The position numbers and the translations under genes were made by a program. The notes below the pieces were generated by a model. That model was not told where the DNA came from. It did not search any database and saw nothing but the letters and a program-made list of their open reading frames with translations. Below are positions 11,607 through 24,162 of a stretch of DNA of 64,000 nt, one piece after another (the stretch's first letter is position 1; the number at the start of each line of letters is the position of its first letter). The stretch lies in assembly GCA_964019425.1 (NCBI GenBank), contig OZ025802.1, positions 558,001 through 622,000 of the forward strand, read 5' to 3'. The DNA comes from Flectonema sp. DT1601 (lineage: Eukaryota > Euglenozoa > Diplonemea > Diplonemida > Diplonemidae).

Positions 11607-11914
11607 TATTGTTACATCTGATTAAGGAGTGAAACACAAATAGACGTACAGTCTTCATACACAAGAACTAATAATCACATTCACTGTAGTACCCGACATA
11701 CTCAGTAAATGGTATCCACGTGCTAAGACACACTTGGGTGCACAACTCAATGGCCCCGCAAACGGTTTCTTATAAAACGCTAAAAGAAAAAAAACAAAAC
11801 GGGGGAAAAAAACTGAAGAAATAAGTATGTCGTGGGTCTAGTTTGTCTGTCTGTTAGGTTCTAAGTACTCAACTCGGTAGTCTAATTGTATTTCTCAGAC
11901 AACGGGTGCTGCTC

Positions 11915-13218
11915 TCAGCTGCTGCAAAGGTTTACAGCTCCGTACGGGTCTTCGTCGTACTTGTCTCTTGTCACCCACTCAGTTTTAAAGTCACGGAGGT
12001 TAGCGAGAATCTGTTGGTTTTGTTATTTGTTTTGATATTTTTTTCAAACACACGATGAACACTTATCAATACATACTCCTGCACCAGCGAATACCGTTTC
12101 ATGTCTGCGATTGTCAGCATGAACCTTTACGAGACTGGCTCCAGTACCAGCCAGATTTAGAACTTCATTCTGAAGACGGGAAGCGATTCCCGGAAACATC
12201 GTGTTACCACCACTTAGAGTAATGTTTTCCATTAATGCTCTTCTTGCATCTATTTCTGAATCCTTAATAGATCCCCAAACCATTTGATGAATTCCTTCTT
12301 CTTCTCTATCAATCAACATCGGGTTAAAGAGAACTTCAGACGCTCTGAATCGCTCGTCACTAAGTGAAATGACTTGTCCGTCAGGTAGTTCATAGTCAGC
12401 CTGTTTTATTAATATTATAAATGACTTATTACTCATCACTAATAATAACATAAGACAAAAGGGTCACATACGTTGAATTCCTCAGGGTTTTCGCGAAACT
12501 TGCTAAGTTCTTCTGCGTAGTCTTCAGCGACGTAGCAGTGTTTTTCTTTAATTTTTTGAACGAATAGTTGATCACGTTCGGTCGAAAAGTTGTATCCTTT
12601 TTGAAACAACAATCTTTTAAGAAATAATGTAGTGTCTCTACCGGCAACGTTGCTGCGACGGACTCCCTTTCCATGGGTTATGAAACCATCGAATATAGGA
12701 ACTGCGTGTGTAACACCGTCACCAGAGTCAAGTACGAGTCCAGACACTTTACCTGCTGCGTAGAGAGAGCAAAGAGCTTGCATTTTTATTTGGGCTGCAG
12801 GGACTTCCATTGCCTCGAATAGAATTTCAAGCATCTTTTGTTTGTTTTTTGTAGGATTGCTGGGAGCTTCTGTCATCAAGACCGGATGTTCGTCAGGTTC
12901 TCTCTCCATCTGTTCGTATGCGTATTCCCAAATGCTTTGTATTTTATCCCAATCGTTGATTATTCCGTTTTCCATCGGCCACGTAATATTTAATTTTCCC
13001 TCATGTGAGAGAACCTCATCACCCATAAGGTCTCCAATATCGTCTTCTTCTTCTTCTGTTTTTCTTTTTAGTATTGATCGTTTTGCCCTTGCTGGTTTTC
13101 CGTATATGTTTGGAACTTTAGTCGGCCTCGCATCAGTTGCAGAACCAAACTTGACATAACCACTGCCGTTGTCAATGATCACGGCATCCTCGAACTCTTC
13201 GCTTGCCACTGAAGACAT
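11915..13218 (-). CDS. Actin-related protein, three exons
   Basis: Exons 13218-12472, 12400-12077 and 12010-11915 join across introns of 71 and 66 nt (donors GTATGTGACC and GTATGTATTG) into 388 residues. The actin fold is clear: phosphate loop 1 DNGSGYVKFG (16-25), HPVLMTEAPSNP, phosphate loop 2 LDSGDGVTHAVP (about 157), YELPDGQVI, and LSGGNTMFPGIASRLQ. It departs from conventional actin: a Lys/Arg then Glu/Asp-rich insertion at 42-68 in the DNase-loop region, RRHETVFAGAGILANL in place of the usual WIGGSILASL region, and an end in NLCSS instead of HRKCF. This is therefore an actin-related protein or a very divergent actin; the ARP subfamily cannot be assigned. The start lies 19 nt after TATCTCCTTTCTCAG, a strong acceptor-like site. 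Confidence 0.88.
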
Positions 13219-13294
13219 GTTTTGTATTGCAACAGACCTGAGAAAGGAGATAATAAAAGTGGTTCATAATTTTCATTTCACTGACTTCACTAAT

Positions 13295-14293
13295 TTAAGT
13301 CAACAGTACCTCAAGAAATAACAGAATAGGTGAACAACCACTGCCGTTTACAACATTAACATCGGCATCATTCTCAATAAGTAAAGAAACCAATTCTTTA
13401 TTCCGTAAGAGACGGAGACTGATGTGCAGAGCTGTCTCTCCAGTATTAGATTTTAAATTAGGATCAGCACCGTTTTGGAGTAGGTAAGAAGCTAAGTGAC
13501 AACTCGGTTTATAAATTATTACTTTCTGAAGGGGAGTGATGTTTGCACTGTCAGAATGGTTAACGTCGGCACCATTCAATATAAATAATTTTAAGATATC
13601 ATATTGTTCAGCACCCCAAACAATCCTATTTCCTAATGGGGTGTCTTTACAGACGTAGTCACAGGCATTTACGTCAGCTCCGTATTCCAGAAGAAGTTTT
13701 GCGATCGCGTAGTCGGAAGCGACATGTAGTGGAGTCAAACCAAGATGGTTACATTGCCGTACATTCGCTCCAAGTTTTATCAATATGTCGGAAACGTCAA
13801 AGTAAAGTTGCATCAGTGAGTGCATCAGAGGTGTGTTTCCATCATTTGTCTCCGCATTAATATCAGCTCCATAATTGAGTAATAATGTTATAGTAGACTC
13901 ATCTCTAGCTGAATGGAGTGGAGTAAAGGACATTTCATCTGCGATATTCGCAGGTACTCCCGCATCTAAAAAAACCTGAACACGAGAACCAGCCACAGCC
14001 ACTTCTCTAATCAGCTGTTCAGTCGTTGCAGGTACTTCACCCAACATCTGAAGCGATAAAAGTTTATTTGATGCACATAGCTCTATTTCACTTCCATCGT
14101 GGATGCCTGTGCTGCAGATTTTTGTTGTTTCGGAGAGGATCTCTCCTTCGAAACTGAAATCGAACATGTCGTTTTGAACTTTTTCTGTCTCAGCATATTG
14201 CTCTTTCAATTCATTTATAGTAGTTGTGTGATTGTTAATGGATAACACCGTGGTAGATCCATCCATATGGATTGCCGTTATAGAAAATGTCAT
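13295..14293 (-). CDS. Ankyrin-repeat protein with ubiquitin-like N-terminus
   Basis: 332 residues in one exon. Residues 1-75 have a ubiquitin-like pattern: a beta-hairpin start, TINELKEQYAE as the helix, then DFSFEGEILS and GIHDGSEIEL, like the turns of ubiquitin folds. Residues 115-332 are about seven ankyrin repeats (for example TPLHSARDESTITLLLNYGADIN and similar units of 33-37 residues). Ankyrin repeats bind protein partners; the target is unknown. The last repeat stops after its first helix. The stop lies only 55 nt before the acceptor-like site of the actin-related gene. A GTACTG donor-like site overlaps the last codons, so a spliced alternative 3' end is possible. A T-rich TTTTTTTCAG lies about 54 nt upstream of the ATG. 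Confidence 0.85.
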   Translation of the reverse strand: MTFSITAIHMDGSTTVLSINNHTTTINELKEQYAETEKVQNDMFDFSFEGEILSETTKICSTGIHDGSEIELCASNKLLSLQMLGEVPATTEQLIREVAVAGSRVQVFLDAGVPANIADEMSFTPLHSARDESTITLLLNYGADINAETNDGNTPLMHSLMQLYFDVSDILIKLGANVRQCNHLGLTPLHVASDYAIAKLLLEYGADVNACDYVCKDTPLGNRIVWGAEQYDILKLFILNGADVNHSDSANITPLQKVIIYKPSCHLASYLLQNGADPNLKSNTGETALHISLRLLRNKELVSLLIENDADVNVVNGSGCSPILLFLEVLLT

Positions 14294-15776
14294 CGATGAG
14301 GAGTTATTTAGGTCACTAATTAATTGAATATATTTTCCTGTCTTAAACTGAAAAAAAGAAAAAAATCGTTTTCATTTTGAAAATAACAACACAATCTCGA
14401 AGAACCAGTAGGTTACAGAAAGCCTTATTGTTTTATTTGTTTATTTTTTGTTTTTTTTCCTTTCCTTTCTTTTTTTTTTTTTTTTTTTCCTGTTTTTTTT
14501 TTTTTTTTATAGATAATATCATATGATTGCTCAATAAGTCTCGAGAGAAAAATAGATTTCTGGAAAAAAAAAAAAAGAAAAAAAAGGTACGTAGAGACAA
14601 CAATTCTCGTAATATATGTACAAGTAAAATCCTATGACCAGTACTTTGACTGCCGTATGTGTGTGTGTTTTGTGTGCCAACAAAAAAAAAAAGGGGAGAA
14701 AAAGGGTTCTTTTTTTTTTTTTTTTTTTTTTTTCAACTTTTTTCTTTACATTATTTTTTATTCAGCCAGCCAGGTTTGACATAAAAAATATGGCGGCAAA
14801 ATACTTGCCCCCCACTGACTAGTATAATAATGCAAAAGCATTTCCAAACTTGGTAAGGGTGCGGGACAAAAAAAAAAAAAAAAAAAAAGAAGAAAAAGAA
14901 GAAAAAAAAGTATACTTTTGGCACAAACAGACGGTACAAAGAAAAGGGAAAAACGCAATATTTTTTTTTTTTTTTTTCTAAAAAAAAGAAAAAAAGCTTT
15001 TCCGAGGTTTGTTTGTTTTTTTTTCTGAGCAAGATTGATTCATCAACGAGACATGCGTTAACGTAGAATACAAGGTGTAAACGGTCAAAAAAAAGAAATA
15101 TATTTTTAAAAAAATCAGATGGAAGAAAGGACAACTGCGAAAAAAGAAGAAATGAGCACTACAACCCTATCTCTCAACAGCAATTTTCCTCTCTCGCAGT
15201 TATCGAACTTATGACCCGATCCGAGAGTGTAACAATTAAGATTGAAAAAATAATAATAATAATAAATTATAATAATAAAAAAAAGAATAAAAAATAAAAA
15301 AAGACACGAATCCTTCTCTTTTTTTTTTTTTTTTTTTTAAAGTAGTCATCGGGTTTGAACGTCCAAGAGTTTCCCTGCAACCCGTGATGTTCTTTGATGA
15401 ATTAAGCATTAACAATTAATGTGTTGACTACAATTCAAAAAAGAAAAAAAAAAAAAAAGGGGAAAGGAGAGGAGGTGGAAAAAAAATTTATGACACATAA
15501 AAAAAAATGAGGATTTTTCTTCAAGTTTTGCAAAAATAATAGTACACAAATAATAGAAGGGATGGTGTGTGATGTTTGCTGGTCTCAGCAGAAGCTGGTA
15601 TACATTGATTTTTTTTTTTCTTTTTTTTTTTCTACAATTCGTTTTTTTTTCTCTCCTCCCCCCCCCTATTCTAAAAAAACACTGTTTCACAGTTCAAAAC
15701 ATAGCTAGTCTACAGCCAAAGCCGGAGGTAATATTTTCCTCGGTAAGAACGAGCAGCACCATAACAGCTGATGACT
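14294..15776. other. Intergenic, homopolymer-rich, no gene seen
   Basis: This gap lies between the ubiquitin ligase stop and the ankyrin gene. It has T runs at about 14470-14508, 14709-14733 and 15321-15338, A runs near 14870-14888, 14565-14584 and 15439-15457, and an AAT-rich stretch near 15250-15275. The open frames here translate to poly-Phe/Lys strings. Nothing resembles an exon. Confidence 0.6.
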
Positions 15777-18700
15777 TTAGAAATCATCCTCTGACGGTAC
15801 TGATTGAGTTTCTATTTCGGAGACTGATTCTTCATTTTCAGTTGATAAAGCAACGTGATGAGCGTGAAAGTCATCATCAGAATCACCTCTCTGTGCGTAT
15901 GAAGTATCACTGCCGGTATCTATCTCTGACTCTTCCCATTCAAAAAGAACTGTTTCTGCTTTACCGCTAAGTGTTCCAGACATTTGAGTAATGTCTTTTC
16001 CAATTAAGCTGCTTGTCTTTGTTGTGTTTCCCCAATCCCCGTTTATAGGAGTTCCTAGATTAAGTCCTATCCTGTTATGACTTTTATTCAAATACCGAGA
16101 TGATACTTGTTTCTCGAACCCAATACCTCCACCACAAGCAGGAGCGCTTCCTGCTGTCATTGGTGTCGCTCGGTTGCGTACAATCTCCCAGTCAATTTCA
16201 TAGTAGGGAACCTGTTTTGAGTTTATTTTGATTTTCAAGTAAGTAATAAATTGATGTTAGCAGGGTACATACCTCGTTTAATTTCAGCCTCCATTTCTGT
16301 TTCTCACCCTTGACGACAGCTTCTGCTGGAGGTTCATCAGAACGAGGAAGAATAGATAAGATGTGACCTTCTGTACCACAACTTTGTCCTTTTGATTCAC
16401 AAGAACCACAGATAGACCAGTGAAGACAATTGAGACAGGTAAATGCTTCTTCAGAGTCGGGGATAGGATGCTTCCCACATATATCACACTTTGTGTATTT
16501 GTGGTAGATAACTCCTCCGTGTTCAGCACGTACTCGTCGCATTCTGTCAGCTAGTTTTGCCTTGTCACACTCACCAAAGTGAGGAATAGCTCGAAGGCAG
16601 TCATAACAAAACTCAAACTTGCAGACCTTACAAGTCATGTGTGGACATCCTTCAGTTCTGGACACCTGAGCTCCACATCTCGGACACGGACGACATAATT
16701 CTGCGATTGCTTTCCGCGATTCTTCTTCTTGTTCGAGTTTCTGTTTCTTTTCTGCACCTGCTCTAATCTTAGCGGCTTCTTGAACTTCTTCACATTGTGA
16801 GAAGAAGTGACCCAATTGCTGACAGATTGGACAGAACAACTTATCACACTCAAAGCAGTGGAGGTTCTCAACAGTTCCAACAACATTACCAGAGACTGCC
16901 CATCCAGTACAATTCTCTAAGGGACATGCAACTACCTTGTCATGACGTAATAAAGCTTCTCTAAGTAGATTATCGTAATACATTGATGGCTTTTGAAGAC
17001 CATCAGCTATAGCAAGTTGTGAGTACTCAGATACCCTAAGAACATAAGAACAACCATGTTCCATACATGGGATTGGTTCTTTAGAAAAGTCTCTAGACTG
17101 AAGGTATTGAACACCACAATCAATGTGAAGTGAGTGACCACATGCAAGTGTTAAGTTACAATCTTCTTCAGATTCTATTTCCATCAGGCAAACAGGACAA
17201 AGTGGTGTTGGTTTCTTTGAGAAGGTTGCTGGAGCAGTCTCAACCCATTCGACGGTCATCTTTCCGTTTAACTGAAGAATCAAGTCCAGTCTGTCCATGG
17301 CTTGTTGTATATTTTCGCGCTTACCGCGTACAAGGATGGCAATTCCGGAATCTGACGGTTCAATTTCTTGTAGTCCGCATTCAAATTGTAGTCCTCTCGC
17401 AATGATTCCCGCTCCCGCAAATAGTTTATCAACACCTACGTCACCAATTTCTATTGTTGCTTCAGTTGGAAGGCTTGACGGAGGCCAGTTCTTTTGTAAG
17501 GTTTCTACAGAAGAAACAGCCTTCCTAACAGAGTGTGGCCTTCCAACGACAACGAGATTCTCTTCTTGTAATTCCAATAAACATCCTGTGGTATCCATTA
17601 AGTGTAATAGCAAGTCCCATCCAAAAAGTCTTCTGTGTTGTCGTTGCTCACCAAGACGTCTCACATGCATTAACACTTCTGAGACTGTGTCATCAAGTAG
17701 TCGTCTGTGTTTACGTAGAGATTGATTCATTCTTTCTATTCTTTCAGTGTGCTCAGTCATAATATCTCTTATCTTACCTGCTGGGAATCTACCTGCCCAA
17801 GGTTGTTGTCTAGGTGATAGTTCAGGTGATATCTTAGTTGATAATCTGTTCTCAACAGTACATAATAAACACAAGAAGTGATCACATGTTCTGCAACCCC
17901 AGAAAGCCATCTCACTCACTCCAGGAGCTTGGCAGTAGCTGCAGACGAATCTGCGAGGATTGTCTATTCTAGTCATGGAGTGAGCTGCTGGGCATTGGGG
18001 TTGTGGGAGATCCTTTCTACAGATAGTCCAAAAGAACATTGAAGGAGCTGTCGCATGAGCGTACGATAAACCAATTGATTTGGGATCTAATGCTACAGAC
18101 CTATTACTAAAGACATCAGTCTCACCTTGAGTTCCCATTACTTTAACTTGTTGTTGAGCGTGATTGATTCCAGTAACACGACCTTCACTACCCTCTAAAA
18201 TACTACTTCTATGAGATGGTCCTGTGTAGGTAACAACATCCCCAACTTTTAAAGCTCGTTGAATACCAAGAGGAGGCTGGTTTTGGAATACTAACAACGC
18301 ACCAGAACCTAATCCACATTGAGCAAGTGTTTGTGACATATCTGTCAGCATCCTCAGTGACTCTGGAGATTCTTCGACGTATACCTGGAGATCTGTTTCT
18401 TCAGCTTCTTCTCTTTCAACATTAACAACCTTACACATATCTATAACACAAGTGTTGTTGAAGTCAATTACTTGGAAACCAAGTCGATCAACTGCTACAT
18501 CGTCGGGTTTAAAGAACTTTAAAAATAGAATTCCCTGAGGACTTCCTTCTCTGGTTACGTTCTGTCGGCGAATGAAACCTTCTTCGCTCCCATACAGGAT
18601 GCGGACCCAGTCTCCATCTTCTTCAAGAACTTCTACTTCAACACCATTTGGAATGTCTCTCGTAGAACTTGCTTCTTTTGTAGGTCTAAAAGGAACACCT

Positions 18701-21700
18701 GGGAATCCATCAACTTGTTGAACTTTCCATATTAAAGTTTCTGAAGTAGAAGGAGCATCTTGATCTTCAGGAAGCAGCTCTACAAGAACTTGTATCTCAC
18801 CCACTGTGACTGGTGGTGGTTGACAGGCGCTAAACAGAGAAGTATCACTTCGCTTTAACCAAACTGCTGGTCGAAAAGTTCCATTTTGCCGAAGTACGAA
18901 GTACCAGAGGCGTTGCCTTTCGGCGGAGACGCCAAGTAGCTTTTCCACTGCCCGGTAGCAGTCGTTTATTGTACAGTCATGAGATAGTCGGATTCGAGAC
19001 TGTCTCGGTATTGAACGTCTGCTGCAGACATCAAATGGAGTGTTACCCTGACCGTATAGTTGGTCTTCAGTACAAATACAAACACATAATTGACCAGGTA
19101 CATGTGGTTCTGGTTTTTCAGAAAGGTTGTATTCAGTTTCCCACTGATCGAGAAGCTTCATTGTTTCAGTAAGTTCCGTAGAGTCGGAATCAATTAATTG
19201 TTTTACTTCCGCAACTTGTGCAGCAGCTCTCTCTTTTACACCAAATAGATCTCTTAACCATCCTTGAAACTTTTCTGCTGCTTCCATTTCTTTTACTCCA
19301 ATTCTTGCTTCGTGAACGATACCTTTCTGTCTGTGTTCTTCCTCTGCCCAGTTGTACTTACAAACAGCACATTTTCTTAATATGTCGAGTGAGTGCGATG
19401 CGTGTGCAGCAGTTCTTCCTCTCAGAACGGTGACGGGATCAAATTCATGAGTTTCTAACATTTTCGGTAAGACAACAGGCTCTAGTAGTTTTAAGTCTTG
19501 AAATAAAGGTCCAGTTCGATGCCTTGCTAACCTACCTGATTTATCCCATTCTACTACTACCCAACCGTCTTCATCATGACCTCCAAGAACACGTCCGCTT
19601 GAACCTGCTCCTCCATCTTGTTCTCCCCATTGCCATGTAGGACCTCTTATAACCTGATTGTGTTATTGATATTAAGACACTTGCTAAAAAGTTTTTTATA
19701 GTTAAGAAAAGATCATAATAACAAACCCTATCAGATCTAGTGAAGTCATCTGTGCACAGTGCGGCGCTAACGATTCCACATGCTGCTAACTGATTACGGA
19801 GGGAGTTCGATAAGCGTTCATACCTGTAGTGTGTTGTGTTGAGTATCTAAAAGTAAAAACTAAGTTGATAATAAATAACTACATACTCCCTACTCAATTC
19901 TTGTGTCATAGAAACGACACGTTGCTCGTCTTGACGGCGTTCGGCTTCCGCCTCATCGTGGCGGCGTTGTGTTTCTTGGATAGGAGCAATTTCCTTTCGG
20001 TCAAGCAGCTCTTTCATTGCAGGCGTTAAGGGAACTTTGATACGAACTTCCATGGCATTTGCTACAACTTGCTCGAGAACTACTTCTCTCCTCTGACGTT
20101 GTTGTTCTCTCCAATGTTTCATTAGTAAAGTTGCAATTGCTCTTCTAGTTTGTCGAATAGCTGATGCTGTTCCTGTTAGACGAACAATAGCACCTCCGAA
20201 TCCAACATTCATGTGAGTATGTGCATGTTTTTGGATATCAGCTCTGTGTCTTTCAACAACAGCATGATTCTCACTCGGAACTCGGATGGCAACTTCTTGC
20301 AAATCATGAAGTCTACTTAAGAAACCTTTAGCCTTTTGTCGACCCGTCATTGGACCGACTACAGCAACAGTCGTACTCTTTGGAGCTACAACTTCCATTG
20401 AGATGTCTGCAGTCATCTTTTCGCCTACTAACTCGTGAAGTTGCTTACCAATCTGTAAGAGGCCATCCTCTGCTGGTATTTCTTCAAAGCCACCATTTCT
20501 CTTCCATCCATGTTTTGATAATATAGTTCCAACAGAATCACCACCAGTTGCTTCAACAGTTGATCTGCATAGTTTATTTAAGTCAGGTAGTGTGAGGGGA
20601 TTATCTAATGTCCTGAGAGGTTCTGGTTCTACGATCTCAACCTCGTCAGGTATTTGACACTCAACGTCAGTACCAGCTACTAGTCCTTTTATCTTTGATA
20701 GTATTTCAAGGATATCATTCTGTTCAAGGATTGCGGTAGTGCTATCATCACTGTGAGTGAATACCAATGAGAAAGTATCAATGTGGTATAGTAGTCCACT
20801 TATCTCTGTAGAACCAAGTTTTATTATATTTCCTTCTTTTGTGAGAGTCGCAGATTTTGGGATGTGAACAATACTCGTTCCAGTGACAGGTGTTGGTACA
20901 GTCTTCAGTTGTGGTGTTCCAACTCTCAGAGTTGGGTAAGTTGCGCTGACTCGAGCGTCATGCGCATTTGCAGGTGACCATTTACCTGTTAGAGCTCTTG
21001 ATGACTGAAGCCAACCATCATGTCTGACGTTGTTATTTAGTTTCCACCAGCTACCTCTGAAGTAGAGTGTGTGATCACCTTTTCTGAATATCACTCGACA
21101 GTCTTCTTCAGCAGGTGATCTTCGATAAACACCATTCATAGCATCTGATTCATCAGTAAGACCTGATACGATTACTGCTGGAAGTTTACCACCGACAGTT
21201 AGTTCAAATTCTTGTGGGATATTACACTTAATACCTGCCTTCTTAGAAAGTTGACGAAGACTTGCAACAGCTTCAGGGAGTCCTCTATTACATAAAGTGA
21301 TTACAGTCGATTGAGTATTTAGTTCTCTTAAATAAGTATTCTGAGTAAACCCTTCAACTCCATTATATGAGATGTTTGCCCATTCTGGACCATCTTTAAT
21401 AACAACGACTTCAGAGTTGCAGGGTACTTCTGTAATGTCATTTATTGGTCCGTCAACTTCTGAATAAACAGGAATTGGTTTACCCAAATGTTGTAAGCGT
21501 GCTCTACGTGGGGTGTCTAGGACTGCCTTTACCTCAACAGGCATCACATTTATTTTAGCTTCTCTGCCTAGAAATTTTATACAAACACGTCTGGGATCTC
21601 CTGATGTTGATGGACCTATAACAGTACCGTGACCTCCTTGTTGAACAGCAACAGCAACAGCTACGTAAATATCTTTTGCCGCATGGACTATTTGTCCAGC

Positions 21701-23947
21701 GTGGAATCCATGAACTACACCATCAAGAGTGACGTGTTTTTCCATATCAGGATCACTGAATGTTATTATTGGTCGAGTTCCATCTTCTCCAACAGTAAAG
21801 CTCACATCTTTAACGTGACGTGTTTTACAATCAGCTGGTGTGACTAAGAGTGAGTCACCATTAAGTTCACAAAGTACTTCTTGATCAAGTACTGTTAATA
21901 ATGTTACGTGGTCTGAATCTGCTACTTGAGAGAGTACAATTGAATTTTTCTTTACTTCTCGAAGACTATCATGAAGACAAGGATCACACAGATCATAATC
22001 ACAGTCATCACATCTCCATCTCTGTCCCTGTTGAGGTTCAGCTCTACACTTACACCTATCACATGCCCAAGTCATTATAGACATCGTTCTGTCATGAAGG
22101 ATATGTTTTGGATGTAGTGGAGTAGTTCTTCGTTCTATTTGTCTGCATGCTCCATTAACAGCTTGTTGACCACAACAACCCCAGTGAGGAGCTTGAAAAG
22201 CACCACCTGGATGCTGACATATTGGACCTTCTCGTCTACTTGGAGTAGAGCAGTAGAATTGATGAACCGTTACTTTAGCTTCTCTCCAAATACCAAGATG
22301 AGAACCATCATTTTCTTGGATCGCATTTAAGAGTGCAGATAACTCCTCAGATATTAACGGTCTCGGTAATACGCCATCAGTTGCCCAACCTCCAACTACA
22401 ACGGATACGATATCCCTGGCGAACTTTTCAGTGTCTATTTTCTCTTCGAATGTCTTACCGTTCCACATGTACTGTGGGTCGGTTAGTACTTCGCGGATCA
22501 TTTCGGCACCCTCCATGGTGAGGGCTTCTTTAACAACTCGAAGTAACATATCCCAAGTAAGGCCTGGTATTCTTTCAATCCCAACACATACAACAAGTAG
22601 GCGACCAATCGGAGCAAAGCAAGGCATCAAAACCAGATCAAACGTATCATCAAAACCCCATCGGTGAGTCGCAACTGCGTTGCTATTCATCCAAAAGACT
22701 TGAGCTCGTCCGCCATCGCAGCCAAGTACGATTCCCGGAGCGACTCTTTTTCCTTCCAAGCCGTCGGCATTTCCTCCGACCCAACAGCGAGGATTGCGTA
22801 TTACTAATGCGCCAGCATCCATTTTAGCCTCTCCTTTAGGAGCAGAGACGACTACACAACCAGTCTTTGAGCGAGCTAATTTAGCAACTCTGGTGACAAC
22901 GTCTTCAGAGACAGCTGCACACTTATCGATATTAAGAGTTAACTCTCCTTCTAAACATCGTGCTACTTGTCCAACAGCACGGGGATCGCAAACACACAGC
23001 TGGTAGCCAAGAACCTCATCTTCATCCATTAGCGCTCGCCAGTGAACTTCACCTTTTGATGACGGGACGACCTGGTCTAGTGCTTTCTTTACAGGATCGA
23101 GAAATACTCCAAGACCTGATATTCTAATACATGTTGTGATTAAAGAGATACATCGCTGAGCTAGTTTTATCTGTTTCCTGTCACCTTTAACAACAGCAGC
23201 ACCACTACAGGCTACATTAGATTCTATAACTAAAGGAGGAGGGAGGATTTCTACCCAACGGATATCCCACCAACCAGATCCGAATCCGGTAAACTCAACT
23301 CTGGCAGTTAAGTCGCGGCGAGTAACAGCGCGGACGGTTCCAATCTTGCCGCAGAGTCGCTTTTGATCGAATTCGCTGTCGTCTTTCCAGCCTGCTCGTG
23401 ATTGTCTCATTTCTTTATCGTATCTCCGAATTCTGACTGGTTGGCCAATTGAAAGACCGGCGAATATTTCTTTTTCATCTTCTTCACCTGCGCCAACCCG
23501 TCTGCCAGATGCCCGAAGTTGGGTAACATCCGCAGGAATGATATCACCAGAACGGCTCTCGAGGGGTATTAATTCTTTGTCTTCTTTCTTTGATATATTC
23601 TCAAGGTCAATGGAGCATCCGCAACTACTTGACACCCAATCCACAACATCAGGGAATAGCGGCCAATCACTAGTAATATTTATGTTTTCCGTTACCTCAG
23701 AATCGTCTTCATTTTCACTGTCGCTGGCTGCTTCCAACGCTGATGAATCAACGTCCTTATCAAACCAAGCCATCAGAGCGTCATCCTTGTTCCCTCTGTA
23801 CTTGCGTAATAGTTTCCTTGATGCTTTCACACTCATTCCTGTTATCATTGCTATTTCGTCAACATCTTCTCTCTTTAGACTGTCAGTCGTATTTACCCCT
23901 CGTAACGCTTCAAACAGTGCGGCTAACTGCGACTCCATCGCCGCCAT
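15777..23947 (-). CDS. Giant RBR-type E3 ubiquitin ligase with MIB/HERC2, ZZ, SH3-like and KH-like modules
   Basis: Exons 23947-19887, 19823-19727, 19653-16273 and 16211-15777 join in frame across introns of 63, 73 and 61 nt into about 2657 residues. The C-terminal RBR is RING1 (about 2202, CPVCLMEI with LACGHSLHIDC), IBR, and RING2 (about 2374, CPRCGAQVSRTEGCPHMTC). The cysteine in EGC (about 2389) is in the position of the catalytic, ubiquitin-accepting cysteine of parkin and HOIP. A ZZ-like finger follows (about 2440-2490). The exon 2/3 junction creates a MIB/HERC2 domain (1383-1430: DRVIRGPTWQWGEQDGG, then DGWVVVEWD). Upstream are a UBA-like helix bundle (5-60), SH3-like modules (about 160-234, 740-790, 822-872), another ZZ-like finger (about 625) and a KH-like region (about 1180-1280). 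It should transfer ubiquitin by a RING/HECT-hybrid route; substrates are unknown. The start has a CAACCAG acceptor-like site 7 nt upstream. Confidence 0.85.
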
Positions 23948-24162
23948 TACTGTGCTGGTTGAATAAAAGTTAACATTAACAATACAGTAGGTGATACGTA
24001 ACAAGATACATAAACTTAACTAATCATGTATGTTATTTTATATCTGAAATATAAAGAAGGTGAGTTGTATGTGCCTATCATCAATTCAACTCTTACTTCA
24101 TGAGGTCTATTAAAAGTCAAGAATACAGTAACTTCACAATAACGAAATAGAATGATAGTATG

